DNA from: Ensifer sp. LC163
GTDB taxonomy: Bacteria > Pseudomonadota > Alphaproteobacteria > Rhizobiales > Rhizobiaceae
Direction of reading: 5' to 3'
Assembly: GCF_001695855.1 (NCBI RefSeq)
Contig: NZ_MBSS01000045.1
Span: 124,001-188,000, forward strand
Length of the DNA stretch: 64,000 nt
The notes beneath the pieces were generated by a model, which had not been told where the DNA came from, ran no database searches, and was given only the letters and a program-made list of their open reading frames with translations. The position numbers and the translations under genes were made by a program. How positions within the stretch are numbered: the first letter of the stretch is position 1; each line of letters starts with the position of its first letter. Below, one piece after another: positions 18,472 through 27,422 of this stretch.

Positions 18472-19314
18472 TCAGCCCTTTGCGGGGCCAACCTCTTCGG
18501 AGGATTCTTCCTGCGACTGGGCGGCCTCACGCTTGAGCGCATCCGCTGCCCGCTGTCTTTCGACGAGTCGCGCCGTATAGATCGAAATTTCGTAGAGAAG
18601 GATGGCTGGCAGTGCAAGGCCGATCTGGGAGACCGGGTCCGGTGGCGTCAGCACGGCCGCGACGACAAAGGCGATCACGATCGCGTATTTGCGCTTCTCG
18701 GCAAGGCCCTGTGCGCTCACGAAGCCGACGCGGGCCAGAAGCGTGGTGATCACCGGTAGCTGGAAGACGAGGCCGAAGGCAAAGACCAGCGACATGATCA
18801 GGCTCAGATATTCCGAGACCTTGGGCAGAAGCTGGATCGCCACATGGCCCTCATCACCGCCCTGCTCCATCGCCAGGAAGAACCACATGACCATTGGCGT
18901 GAAGAAGAAATAGACCAGCGCGCCGCCAAGCAGGAACAGAAGCGGCGAGGCAATCAGGAACGGCAGGAACGCCGCACGCTCATTCTTGTAGAGACCGGGA
19001 GCGACGAACTTGTAGATTTGCGATGCGATCACCGGAAAGGCGATCACCAAGGCGCCGAACATCGCCACCTTGATCTGGGTGAAGAAGAATTCTTGCGGCG
19101 CGGTATAGATCAGTTCGACATTGCGGTGCTCCATCCCGGCCCAGCTAACCGCCCATTTGAACGGCAGCACCAGCAGGTTGAAGAGACCCTTGGCAAAGTA
19201 GAAGCAAACGAGAAAGGCGATGAAGAACGCGCCAACGGCCCATATCAGCCGTTTCCGGAGCTCGATCAGATGCTCGATCAGCGGCTGCGGCCGGTCCTCG
19301 ATATCGCCGCTCAT
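18472..19314 (-). CDS. tatC: twin-arginine translocase subunit TatC
   Basis: The six-span core of the Tat system, which exports folded proteins. The N-terminal block LIEHLIELRKRLIWA (about residues 12-26) and the acidic FxxE/P-rich periplasmic loops fit the family. The length, 280 aa, includes a charged cytoplasmic tail. Its ATG overlaps the tatB stop by 4 bp, so translation is coupled. Confidence 0.97.
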   Translation of the reverse strand: MSGDIEDRPQPLIEHLIELRKRLIWAVGAFFIAFLVCFYFAKGLFNLLVLPFKWAVSWAGMEHRNVELIYTAPQEFFFTQIKVAMFGALVIAFPVIASQIYKFVAPGLYKNERAAFLPFLIASPLLFLLGGALVYFFFTPMVMWFFLAMEQGGDEGHVAIQLLPKVSEYLSLIMSLVFAFGLVFQLPVITTLLARVGFVSAQGLAEKRKYAIVIAFVVAAVLTPPDPVSQIGLALPAILLYEISIYTARLVERQRAADALKREAAQSQEESSEEVGPAKG

Positions 19315-19976
19315 GCGTCACCTTTCTTGCGCGTCGCCGCGCGTGTCTTTTGGGTCTTTTCTTTCGGCTGCTCGGCCGCCGCCTTCTTCATGGCGGGCTT
19401 GGCCACTGCAGGCTTAGCCACGGCGGTCCCGGCTGCTGCCCTGGGCGCTGTGGCTTTCTTGGCCGTGGGCGTGGCGTCGGTCTTGGCCTTCGTCGCCCGC
19501 TTCGGTTTTACGGCAGGCTCAGCCGCTTCGGCACGCTGCATCTGCCGGCTCGCGGAACCGATCGCCGCGGCCGCAACGCTGTCGGCCGGCTTTGCCTCGA
19601 CCGCAGGCACGGCGGTAACCGGCTCTACGGAGGATGCCGGTGGTTCTGCCGCAGCTGCGGGGACCTTGTCCGGCGATGCCGCCTTCTGGAGATCGGATTT
19701 GATCTCATTGCCGATCTGGCGCAGCGGGTTCATCGCATCGCGCAGCGCATTTGCCGGGTTGAGGCTTTGTGCGTCGCTGATCGTCTTGCGGACATCTTCG
19801 AGATCGGCCTCGCGCAGCGCTTCGTCGAACTGCTGGCGGAAATCCGATGCCATGCCGCGCAGCTTCGACGTCATCCGGCCAAAGGCCCGCAACATCGGCG
19901 GCAAATCCTTCGGTCCGACAACAACGATCAGTACGATGGCAATGACGACTAGCTCGGTCCAGCCGATATCAAGCAT
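19311..19976 (-). CDS. tatB: twin-arginine translocase subunit TatB
   Basis: TatB forms the Tat substrate receptor with TatC. The N-terminal helix MLDIGWTELVVIAIVLIVVV ends in the Gly-Pro hinge (VGPKDLP), followed by an amphipathic helix. The protein is 221 aa, longer than E. coli TatB, because of a low-complexity Ala/Lys/Pro tail of about 100 residues with repeats such as AKPAVAKPA. It is the middle gene of tatABC. Confidence 0.95.
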   Translation of the reverse strand: MLDIGWTELVVIAIVLIVVVGPKDLPPMLRAFGRMTSKLRGMASDFRQQFDEALREADLEDVRKTISDAQSLNPANALRDAMNPLRQIGNEIKSDLQKAASPDKVPAAAAEPPASSVEPVTAVPAVEAKPADSVAAAAIGSASRQMQRAEAAEPAVKPKRATKAKTDATPTAKKATAPRAAAGTAVAKPAVAKPAMKKAAAEQPKEKTQKTRAATRKKGDA

Positions 19977-20050
19977 TCGATATGTCCTGCAAACCCGTGA
20001 TGCGGCCGGCCGGGAAATAATCCCAGCCCGGCCCTATCGATGCTCGATCG

Positions 20051-20257
20051 TTAGCGAACTTCGTCAGACTTGTGATCGACAGTCTTGCCGTCGAGCGACT
20101 TGTCGGCCGAAGCGACGTCGTCGTCGTTCATGCCCTTCTTGAAGCTCTTGATGCCCTTGGCAACGTCGCCCATCAGTTCCGGAATTTTGCCGCGACCGAA
20201 CAACAACAGCACCACGACCAGAACGATCAGCCAGTGCCAGATACTTAAGGAACCCAT
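20051..20257 (-). CDS. tatA: twin-arginine translocase subunit TatA
   Basis: A 68-aa pore-forming Tat component. [20 protein letters not shown] is the membrane helix; [20 protein letters not shown] is the hinge and amphipathic helix. The ATG at 20257 is chosen because the family begins MGS; AGGAG lies upstream in the reverse orientation. It is first in tatABC, 90 bp after an orphan ABC ATPase gene. Confidence 0.97.
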   Translation of the reverse strand: MGSLSIWHWLIVLVVVLLLFGRGKIPELMGDVAKGIKSFKKGMNDDDVASADKSLDGKTVDHKSDEVR

Positions 20258-20347
20258 GTGCTTACTCCTCTGAGCCTTCCCCGATTTAGGCCCTATCACG
20301 TGTCAATTTTCGGGCGTACGGACCGCACGCCCCTTTCGCGAAAGACC

Positions 20348-21460
20348 CTAAGGGCTCACGGCGTCTTTTTCAAACAGCAATATATCCCGCTCGTTAACTG
20401 AAAGCATTACATCGCGCAATCCTTGCGGCAATTGGTCCGCCCGGATACGCGCGCGCACGGTCCCGTCGCAGCCCTGCACAGCCAGTTCGAGCAGTTCGAC
20501 GACGCCGATGAAACGCCGCGAGACGATCCGCGCCTGTATATCGCCTTCGTCCTTGCCGACATGCAGGCCCGAAAGCCGGACGGCCACGGACAGGCGCTGC
20601 CCATCGCGATACTTGCCTGCCTCCACGCCGCCGAGCGGCGTGTCGACACGGCCGTTGCGCACCTGGGCATCGAACACATTGATTTCCGAGAAGAAACCGG
20701 CGGCAAATAGGTCCCGTGGCTTGCGATAAAGCTCGTCCGCGGTGCCGACCTGGACCAGGCGTCCGTCCTTGAGCAGAGCGATCCGGTCAGCCATGCGCAT
20801 CGCTTCTTCGGCATCATGGGTCACGACGATCGCGGTGGCACGTGTCTCCCGCAGGATGGCGAGCGTATCGGCGCGGATTGAATCCTTAAGCCGCGAGTCG
20901 AGCCCGGAGAAAGGTTCGTCCATCAACAGCACCGCCGGCCTTGGGGCGAGCGCACGGGCGAGCGCCACGCGCTGCTGCTCCCCACCTGAAAGCACATGGG
21001 GATAACGGTCGGCATAGTGCGACAGACCGACCCGCTCCAGCGCCGCATCAGCCTGGATCAACGCCTCCTTCTTGGGAAGCGCGGTCAAACCGAAACGAAC
21101 GTTGTCGCGGATGGTCATGTGCGGAAACAGCGCAAAGTCCTGGAACATCAGCCCGACACCGCGCTTTTCCGGCGGCAGGAAGGTCGACGGGCCGGAAATC
21201 TCTTGGCCGTTGAGCAACAGGCGGCCGGCGCTTTGCATCTCGATGCCAGCGGCGATCCGCAGCAGTGTCGTCTTGCCTGAACCGGAGGGACCGAGCAGGC
21301 AAAGAACTTCACCCGCCTTGGCCGCCAGGCTGACGCCTTTGATCGTCTCCTTGGAATGGTAGTTGTGGTGAATATCCTCGAATGTCAGGCTCGCCGCGAA
21401 AGATACGCCCGCCGTCCGTCGCGTTGCCATGACGGGCCTGTCCTGCGTATCTGAAGCCAT
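20348..21460 (-). CDS. orphan ABC transporter ATP-binding protein, FbpC/PotA-like
   Basis: A 370-aa importer-type ATPase: Walker A GPSGSGKTT (about residues 54-62), signature LSGGEQQR, Walker B VLLMDEPFSGLD, switch His in VVTHDAEEAMR, and a C-terminal TOBE-like regulatory region. It resembles ATPases of ferric-iron, thiamine or spermidine importers, but no permease or binding protein is encoded nearby. The ATG at 21460 has AAGGA about 10 nt upstream. It sits between scpB and tatA, genes usually adjacent in relatives as far as I recall, so it may be an insertion. Its transport partners are unknown. Confidence 0.88.
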   Translation of the reverse strand: MASDTQDRPVMATRRTAGVSFAASLTFEDIHHNYHSKETIKGVSLAAKAGEVLCLLGPSGSGKTTLLRIAAGIEMQSAGRLLLNGQEISGPSTFLPPEKRGVGLMFQDFALFPHMTIRDNVRFGLTALPKKEALIQADAALERVGLSHYADRYPHVLSGGEQQRVALARALAPRPAVLLMDEPFSGLDSRLKDSIRADTLAILRETRATAIVVTHDAEEAMRMADRIALLKDGRLVQVGTADELYRKPRDLFAAGFFSEINVFDAQVRNGRVDTPLGGVEAGKYRDGQRLSVAVRLSGLHVGKDEGDIQARIVSRRFIGVVELLELAVQGCDGTVRARIRADQLPQGLRDVMLSVNERDILLFEKDAVSP

Positions 21461-21547
21461 GCTGCGTATTCCTTGACACCGGTGGCACCACGGCGACCAT
21501 ACCGGGTGCAGGCTCGATGGAGAAAGCCGATATCTCCAATCAGGTTT

Positions 21548-22276
21548 TTAATCGGCCTCTTCGCCCTTTGGAGTCAAGAGCCCCAGTTCTTCGAGATCGA
21601 GCTGGGTGATCGGATCCTCATTTTCCGCCAGGTCGTCCTCGCCGACGGGCACGGGAATATGCAGATTGGACGGAACGCGGCCGGAGAGAAGCCCCGCTCC
21701 CTTCAACTCCTCGATCCCCGGCAGATCACGCAGTTCCTCCAGGCCGAAGTGGTCGAGAAAATCACGTGTCGTTCCGAAGGTGACCGGACGCCCGGGCGTA
21801 CGCCGGCGACCGCGGAATCTGACCCAGCCGGCTTCCATCAGAACATCGAGCGTGCCCTTCGATGTCTGCACGCCGCGAATGTCTTCGATTTCGGCGCGGG
21901 TTACCGGCTGATGGTAGGCGATGATCGCCAGGACTTCGAGCGCGGCGCGCGACAGCTTGCGCACCTCCTGCTCGTCCGTCTGAACGACGAAGGAAAGGTC
22001 GGCAGCGGTGCGGAACGCCCAGTGATCCGCCACCTGCACCAGGTTGACGCCGCGGCTGGCATAAAGCGCCTTCAACCGCGCCATGATGCGCGGGACATCG
22101 GCATCACGTTGCAGGCGGCTGGCGATATAGGCCTCGGAGACCGGCTGAGCAGAGGCAAACACCAAAGCTTCGGCAATCCGCTCGGCTTCCTGTTCCACGC
22201 GCGGATCGAGCAACGGGCCGTCATTCTCGCTGTCTTCATCTGCCACATCAGGCAAATATTTCTGCGGCTCAGCCAC
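21548..22276 (-). CDS. scpB: segregation and condensation protein ScpB
   Basis: The winged-helix partner of ScpA in the SMC chromosome-condensation complex. The core block is EVLAIIAYHQPVTRAEIEDI, followed by RGRRRTPGRPVTFGTT. The start is placed at a GTG that overlaps the scpA stop (GTGGCTGA), giving 242 aa; upstream in-frame codons lie inside scpA and do not resemble the family. Translation is probably coupled to scpA. Confidence 0.92.
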   Translation of the reverse strand: MAEPQKYLPDVADEDSENDGPLLDPRVEQEAERIAEALVFASAQPVSEAYIASRLQRDADVPRIMARLKALYASRGVNLVQVADHWAFRTAADLSFVVQTDEQEVRKLSRAALEVLAIIAYHQPVTRAEIEDIRGVQTSKGTLDVLMEAGWVRFRGRRRTPGRPVTFGTTRDFLDHFGLEELRDLPGIEELKGAGLLSGRVPSNLHIPVPVGEDDLAENEDPITQLDLEELGLLTPKGEEAD

Positions 22277-23135
22277 GGGCTGCCTCCATATCGGCGAGCG
22301 TCGCCGCATCGATCGGGTTTGGCCCGCGCCGCAGATAGATCGGCGCGAACGCTTCTTCCTGGCGGATTTCCAAGCGTCCCTCGCGCACCATCTCCAGCGA
22401 GGCGGCAAAGGAACTGGCGATGGCCGTCGCCCGCTCCTTCGGCGTCGTCATGTAACGCAGAAGGAAGTGGTCGAGCGCGGTCCAATCGTCGAGGTGACCG
22501 GTCATGCGGGCTAGGATCAATCGCGCATCGGCAAGCGACCAGACATGACGCTTTTCGATCGTTACCTGTGTAATCGCCGTCCGTTGGCGCAAGCTCGCAT
22601 AGGCGGTCAGCAGATCATAAAGCGAAGCGTCGTAGTCCGACTTCCGCTCTGTGACGATGTGCTCCGGCGCGCCCCGCACAAAAACATCGCGGCCGAGGCG
22701 GTTTCGATTGATCAGCCGGGTCGCGGCCTCGCGCATGGCTTCGAGGCGCTTCAGCCGGAACGCCAACGCCGATGCCATCTCCTCACCCGAGGGGCCGTCA
22801 TCCTTCGCCTGTTGCGGGATCAGCAGCCGCGATTTGAGATAGGCAAGCCAAGCCGCCATGACGAGGTAGTCGGCAGCCAGTTCGATGCGGATGCTGCGCG
22901 CGCGCTCGACGAAGGCGATGTATTGCTCCGCCAGTGCCAGCACAGAGATGCGGGCAAGATCGACCCGCTGGCTGCGAGCAAGATGGAGGAGCAGATCGAG
23001 CGGGCCTTCGAAGCCGGCGATGTCGATGACAAACGCCTCTTCGTGCAGCCCCCGCTCCGCGGTCTCGTCCTGCCACAAGGGATCCATCGGCGCTTTAGGA
23101 CCGGACCTGCCCTGCTTTTCACCCGCATTGCTCAC
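22269..23135 (-). CDS. scpA: segregation and condensation protein ScpA
   Basis: The kleisin subunit bridging SMC heads, 288 aa. The N-terminal domain FEGPLDLLLHLARSQRVDLA (about residues 43-62) and the IRIELAADYLVMAAWLAYLK block are diagnostic. The start codon is GTG at 23135, 36 bp after the nagZ stop, with GGGAAAGGA upstream. The order nagZ-scpA-scpB-tatA is the usual alphaproteobacterial arrangement. Confidence 0.95.
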   Translation of the reverse strand: MSNAGEKQGRSGPKAPMDPLWQDETAERGLHEEAFVIDIAGFEGPLDLLLHLARSQRVDLARISVLALAEQYIAFVERARSIRIELAADYLVMAAWLAYLKSRLLIPQQAKDDGPSGEEMASALAFRLKRLEAMREAATRLINRNRLGRDVFVRGAPEHIVTERKSDYDASLYDLLTAYASLRQRTAITQVTIEKRHVWSLADARLILARMTGHLDDWTALDHFLLRYMTTPKERATAIASSFAASLEMVREGRLEIRQEEAFAPIYLRRGPNPIDAATLADMEAARG

Positions 23136-23171
23136 GACAGCCCGATCCTTTCCCGCCGGCCGTACCCGTCC

Positions 23172-24188
23172 TCAAACCGTCGCGAACAGGCCGTTGAACT
23201 CGGCCCGCAGTTCCTGCTCGTTCGCATTGTCGGGCTTGCGGAAGGCGGCCTCGGCGGCCTTTGCCCTGCGCAATGTCTCTCCGGCCAAAACCGGCACGAC
23301 ATTCGCTACAGCCTTCATCTCGTCCATTATGCCATGACAATGCAAGACGAGATCAAGTCCGGCGTCGATGATGTTGCGAGCGCGGGTCGTCATGTCGCCG
23401 GCCAGCGCATTCATCGAGACGTCGTCGGACATCAGCAATCCGTTGAAGCCGATATGGCCGCGGATGATCTCGCGCACCACCTTGGCGGAAGTCGTCGCCG
23501 GATTGTCCGGATCGATTGCCGTAAAGACCATATGCGCCGACATGGCCATGGCCTCGTCCTTCATCGCGATGAAGGGCAGGAAGTCGCTCTTGGCAAGCTC
23601 GTCGAACGTTTCGCTGACCACAGGCAGGCTATGGTGAGAATCGACGAAGGTGCGCCCATGACCGGGCATATGTTTCATCACTGGCAGCATGCCACCGGAC
23701 TTCAGGCCTTCCGCCATCGCGCGGCCGATCGCCGTGACGCTGTGCGGGTCGTGCCCGTAGGCGCGATTGCCGATGACATCGTGACTGCCGGGTACCGGAA
23801 CGTCGAGCACCGGCAGGCAATCGACCGTGATGCCGAAGCGCATCAGATCGAAGGCGTGCAGCCGCCCCATCAGCCAGGCCGCACGCAGACCGCCCTCGGC
23901 ATCGCGGCGGTAGATCTCGCCGATCGCCGCGCCATTCGGATATTGCTGAACAAGCGGCGGTCGGATGCGCTGAACGCGCCCGCCCTCCTGGTCGATCAGC
24001 ACAGGTGCAGCCGGATTGCCGATGCTGTCACGCAGAGCCGCGACCAGATCGCAAATCTGCTGTTCCTCGCCAATGTTGCGGCCAAAGAGGATGAAGCCCC
24101 AGGGTCGCTCGCCATCAAAGAAGCTGCGCTCTTCGCTCGAAAGAGAAAGACCCTTGCAGCCGGAGATAAATGCTTTTGATTCGCTCAT
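23172..24188 (-). CDS. nagZ: beta-N-acetylhexosaminidase NagZ, glycoside hydrolase family 3
   Basis: A cytosolic enzyme of peptidoglycan recycling that removes GlcNAc from muropeptides. Family blocks are DQEGGRVQRIRPP (about residues 67-79), KHMPGHGRTFVDSHHSLP, which carries the catalytic-loop His and Asp, and the nucleophile segment LLMSDDVSMNAL. The length is 338 aa from ATG 24188; an upstream extension is not conserved in character. It is first in the nagZ-scpA-scpB operon. Confidence 0.95.
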   Translation of the reverse strand: MSESKAFISGCKGLSLSSEERSFFDGERPWGFILFGRNIGEEQQICDLVAALRDSIGNPAAPVLIDQEGGRVQRIRPPLVQQYPNGAAIGEIYRRDAEGGLRAAWLMGRLHAFDLMRFGITVDCLPVLDVPVPGSHDVIGNRAYGHDPHSVTAIGRAMAEGLKSGGMLPVMKHMPGHGRTFVDSHHSLPVVSETFDELAKSDFLPFIAMKDEAMAMSAHMVFTAIDPDNPATTSAKVVREIIRGHIGFNGLLMSDDVSMNALAGDMTTRARNIIDAGLDLVLHCHGIMDEMKAVANVVPVLAGETLRRAKAAEAAFRKPDNANEQELRAEFNGLFATV

Positions 24189-24261
24189 CCTAAAAGCATA
24201 GTGCGCGGCTTGCCCGCAGCGAAGCGAGAATAATTGTCCGTGCGCGTCATGCACAGACTAC

Positions 24262-24365
24262 TACAGCGCCGCGCGTCAAATATGACGCGCAAAGGACGCT
24301 GTAACGCCTTAAATTTGCTGCATAATTTTCTCCTTAAATCGATTCCGATTTAAGGAATTATGCAG
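24262..24365. repeat. intergenic mosaic element with two palindromes (RIME-like)
   Basis: Palindrome A (24262-24303) has outer arms TACAGCG/CGCTGTA and inner arms GCGCGTCA/TGACGCGC. Palindrome B (24318-24365) has outer arms CTGCATAATT/AATTATGCAG and inner arms TCCTTAAATCG/CGATTTAAGGA. Two large palindromes in about 105 bp match the description of Rhizobium-specific intergenic mosaic elements, and this sequence pattern is familiar from many rhizobial intergenic regions. The name is by resemblance only. It sits between nagZ and the SPOR gene. Confidence 0.75.
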
Positions 24366-24374
24366 TAACACTGA

Positions 24375-24411
24375 AACATGGAAGGGCGCGGCATCTCTGC
24401 CGCGCCCTTCC
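24375..24411 (-). terminator. probable terminator of the SPOR-domain gene
   Basis: A perfect 14-bp stem (24380-24393 with 24398-24411) with loop TCTC lies 24 bp beyond the stop codon of the gene at 24435. Only a short T-run (ATGTTT) follows on the minus strand, but the stem is very stable. Confidence 0.6.
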
Positions 24412-24434
24412 GAGGATAATATTCGTCGTGGTGA

Positions 24435-27359
24435 CTACTTGGTCACGAGGCAGCTGCCGCCGGCACCCTTGTAGCGCGAGCAAAGTGCATTGGCCTCTTC
24501 GCGCGATCCGGCCGGGATGCGGACACGATAGTACGTGCCCTTACCCGCGATCTCCGCCTTGCGGATATCCACGCCGCGACCGCCGATGAGACTCCCGAAC
24601 TTGTTGGAAAGGCTGTTGTAGGACTTCTGCGCTTCGGCCTCTGAGGGCAGCGATGCCACCTGGATGAAGTAGGTCCCAGCCGGCACGGAAGCCGTCGAAA
24701 CCTGCTGGGTATCCGCTGCAGCGTTAGCCGCAGGCTGGGTCTCGGCCGTGTCGGTCGCAGCCACGTTGACGGGCTTTGCGGCCGGACGTGTCTGCGGCAG
24801 TGGCGCCTGATCGCCAGCGGCATCGACGGTAGCGCTGCTTGCGGCTGCAAGAGCGACCTGATCGGCACCGGTTGATGCCTGGCCGGCCGCGCGAAGCTCG
24901 GACCCGGCGCCCGTGGCTGTCGCCTGGCCCTCGATGCCCGACGCGGTCGCCTGACCCGAAGCCGTTGCCGGAACCGGCTGAGCATTACCAGCGACTTCCG
25001 TCGCCGGGACCTCAACCGGCTCTTCGCGAGCGACGAGCGTGCCATCCGGCTTGACGATCATCGTGCGTACCTTCCGCGGTGCGACCGCGGGAGTCTTGTC
25101 CTCTTCCTGATCAGCCGGCGCAGCCGTGCCATCATTCGGCATCAGGCGCGCAGACTGATCGTCAGCTTCAGCGGAAGGCGTCATCAGCGCTTCGGCTTCA
25201 TCGCTGCCGTCATCAGGCAGGTTTTCCGGCGTCAGCGTCCGCTGCACGACGTCCATCGGCTCCTCTGTCGAGGAGACCAGAGCCTCCTGGCGAGGGCCGG
25301 TGCCCTGCGCGCCGGCGACGCGGTCATAGACGGCCTTGTCCTGGTTCGGCACGGTCTTGCCGCCCTTTTCCTCTGGCACGACCTTGACCGGGGACTTGTC
25401 GGCGAGAATGATCTTCGGACCCTCTCCAGACGAGACGGCATCGCTGCCACCCATCCATGCATAGACGCCTGCACCGCCAAGAATGATGACGCCCGCGACG
25501 CTTGCGGCCAGCAGCATCATGCGCTGCGAGCGGCGACCGGAGCCGTATTCGTTATAAACACCCGCGTCGGCCTGGCCGGACATGGGCTGCACGCGCTCCG
25601 ATTCGCGCGGCGCGTTCTGGCGTTCAACCATCGAGCGGCGGAAGTCTTCTTCCATCGCCTTCTCGAACTCGTCGAAATCATCCATCGGGGCTGCGCCAAA
25701 CGATGCGGCCGGCTTGGCGGCCGGCGCGGAGCGCGCAGGTTCGCGAGTCTCGACGGGCCGAGCCTGTGTCTCCCTCACGGAGAGTGCAGGCGTGCCGAAG
25801 AGCTGGGCCATTTCCGCGTCGATATCGAGATCGTAGTCGGCAGGATAAGCGACCGGCTTTTCTGTCTCGATGACCGGCAGTTGCGGCACATCCATATCGG
25901 CGATCGGTGCAACGCCGGAATCGGCTTCGGCGATCATCGACGGATCGAAGGGCAGAGCGCTTTCAACCGGCGGCCCTTCGATTTCCATGGGCGCTGCTGC
26001 AACCAACGGCGTTACGAAGGATTCTTCGCGCTGGATCGGCGCCTGTTCAACAACTGGCAACGTCGGCTGCTGCACGGCAGCCACGACATCCTCAGAAGCG
26101 TCGAACTCCGGAAGCTCCAGCTCCATTGCCACATCCGAGAGCTCCATTTCGAAGTTCTCGATGTCGAAGCTCGGCTCGTTCTCAGGTTCAACGGTCGGGC
26201 GGGCAGCCTGCGGAGCAACCACTGCGGCCACTGGTGCAGCAACTGCAGGTGCCGCAGCCGCAGGGATCGACGAGACGATCGGACCGGCAAAGGCGCGCTG
26301 CTGGCCGACACCCGAAGGCGAAGCAACCGGTGTGGCGCGGCTGAACGTCGGAGTGAAGGGATACGGGCTCTTCTTGACCGGAGCGGCTCCAGTCGCGATC
26401 GGCTCAGCTCGCGCATGGACGGCGGGATGAGCGTGAACTGCGGCGGCAACCAATCCCGTCGCAGCCGGCACCGGGAACCGCTCGATATCGGCAAGAAGCT
26501 GATCGACGGCATTATCGGTTGCAGGGTCTGCCGCAACTGGAGCAGCCTGTTCGATCACGGCCGGTTCATACGAGTAAGCGTTGTCCGACGCGTAGGCGTT
26601 GCTGCCCTCGGCAGCCGGAGCCACTTCGAAGGCCGGCTCGACAGACAGCGCAGCCGGCACAGCCATCAGCTCATCGGCGAAATCGGAAACGTCGAATGAA
26701 ATTTCCTCGACCGGTGCGTGCCACTCTTCAGGTGCCGCGCCCTGCGGCTCGGCCACAGCAAATTCGGCTACCGGAGAAAGCTCGGCCTCGCCAAGCGACA
26801 GCTCGAGTTCGCGCTCAAGATCGAAGGCCGGCTCGCCTGCGTCGGGAGCCACCTCATATCCTGCGGGGTCGGCAACCGGAGCCGTTTCAGGAAACGCGAC
26901 AACTTCGACCGGGCCGCGTTCGACCTGTTCTGCGGCAATAGCGGCGTCTGCCCACGGCTCCGCGAACGCGGCAGGCTCGTATGCCGGCTCGACTACCGGT
27001 GCGTCCTCGACCGGCGCCGATTCGGCGACAGCGAACTCGGCTGGCGCAAATTCGAGCACGGGCTCGACCTGCTGAACCTCTTCCGCGGGCACGGCAGCAT
27101 GCTCAACCGGGCTGTTGTCCGGCTGAACATTTGCTGCGCGCGGCGCGTCATAGGTATCGAACTCTCGAAGAATCTCTTCCTCGAGATCGAATGCCGGATC
27201 TTGCCGGACAGCCTCCTGGTGGCGTTGCAATTCCTGCAACTGCTGGACAGCCGGCCGGGCATCGTAGCCGACGATCCGGGCGAGTTCGGCCAACGGATCA
27301 TCGTCTGCCAATACATCGAATTCAGCCGGCCCGCTTCGTGCGAATTGTTTGTCTGCCAT
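24435..27359 (-). CDS. large SPOR-domain membrane protein
   Basis: A 974-aa protein. A very acidic, Ala/Pro/Glu/Val-rich region of about 600 residues, probably cytoplasmic and disordered, precedes one membrane helix (MLLAASVAGVIILGGAGVYA, near 608-630). A Gln/Ala/Thr-rich periplasmic linker leads to a C-terminal SPOR domain (about 895-974, beginning GTYFIQVASLPSEAEAQ). SPOR domains bind denuded septal glycan, so a division or envelope role is likely. The ATG at 27359 follows GGAG. It lies between argS and nagZ on the same strand. The specific function is not established. Confidence 0.9.
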   Translation of the reverse strand: MADKQFARSGPAEFDVLADDDPLAELARIVGYDARPAVQQLQELQRHQEAVRQDPAFDLEEEILREFDTYDAPRAANVQPDNSPVEHAAVPAEEVQQVEPVLEFAPAEFAVAESAPVEDAPVVEPAYEPAAFAEPWADAAIAAEQVERGPVEVVAFPETAPVADPAGYEVAPDAGEPAFDLERELELSLGEAELSPVAEFAVAEPQGAAPEEWHAPVEEISFDVSDFADELMAVPAALSVEPAFEVAPAAEGSNAYASDNAYSYEPAVIEQAAPVAADPATDNAVDQLLADIERFPVPAATGLVAAAVHAHPAVHARAEPIATGAAPVKKSPYPFTPTFSRATPVASPSGVGQQRAFAGPIVSSIPAAAAPAVAAPVAAVVAPQAARPTVEPENEPSFDIENFEMELSDVAMELELPEFDASEDVVAAVQQPTLPVVEQAPIQREESFVTPLVAAAPMEIEGPPVESALPFDPSMIAEADSGVAPIADMDVPQLPVIETEKPVAYPADYDLDIDAEMAQLFGTPALSVRETQARPVETREPARSAPAAKPAASFGAAPMDDFDEFEKAMEEDFRRSMVERQNAPRESERVQPMSGQADAGVYNEYGSGRRSQRMMLLAASVAGVIILGGAGVYAWMGGSDAVSSGEGPKIILADKSPVKVVPEEKGGKTVPNQDKAVYDRVAGAQGTGPRQEALVSSTEEPMDVVQRTLTPENLPDDGSDEAEALMTPSAEADDQSARLMPNDGTAAPADQEEDKTPAVAPRKVRTMIVKPDGTLVAREEPVEVPATEVAGNAQPVPATASGQATASGIEGQATATGAGSELRAAGQASTGADQVALAAASSATVDAAGDQAPLPQTRPAAKPVNVAATDTAETQPAANAAADTQQVSTASVPAGTYFIQVASLPSEAEAQKSYNSLSNKFGSLIGGRGVDIRKAEIAGKGTYYRVRIPAGSREEANALCSRYKGAGGSCLVTK

Positions 27360-27422
27360 GCTCTCCACTCACAATTGCCTGCATTCACTTGCCAGTGCAT
27401 TGTGGGAAAATGGTGACAATAC

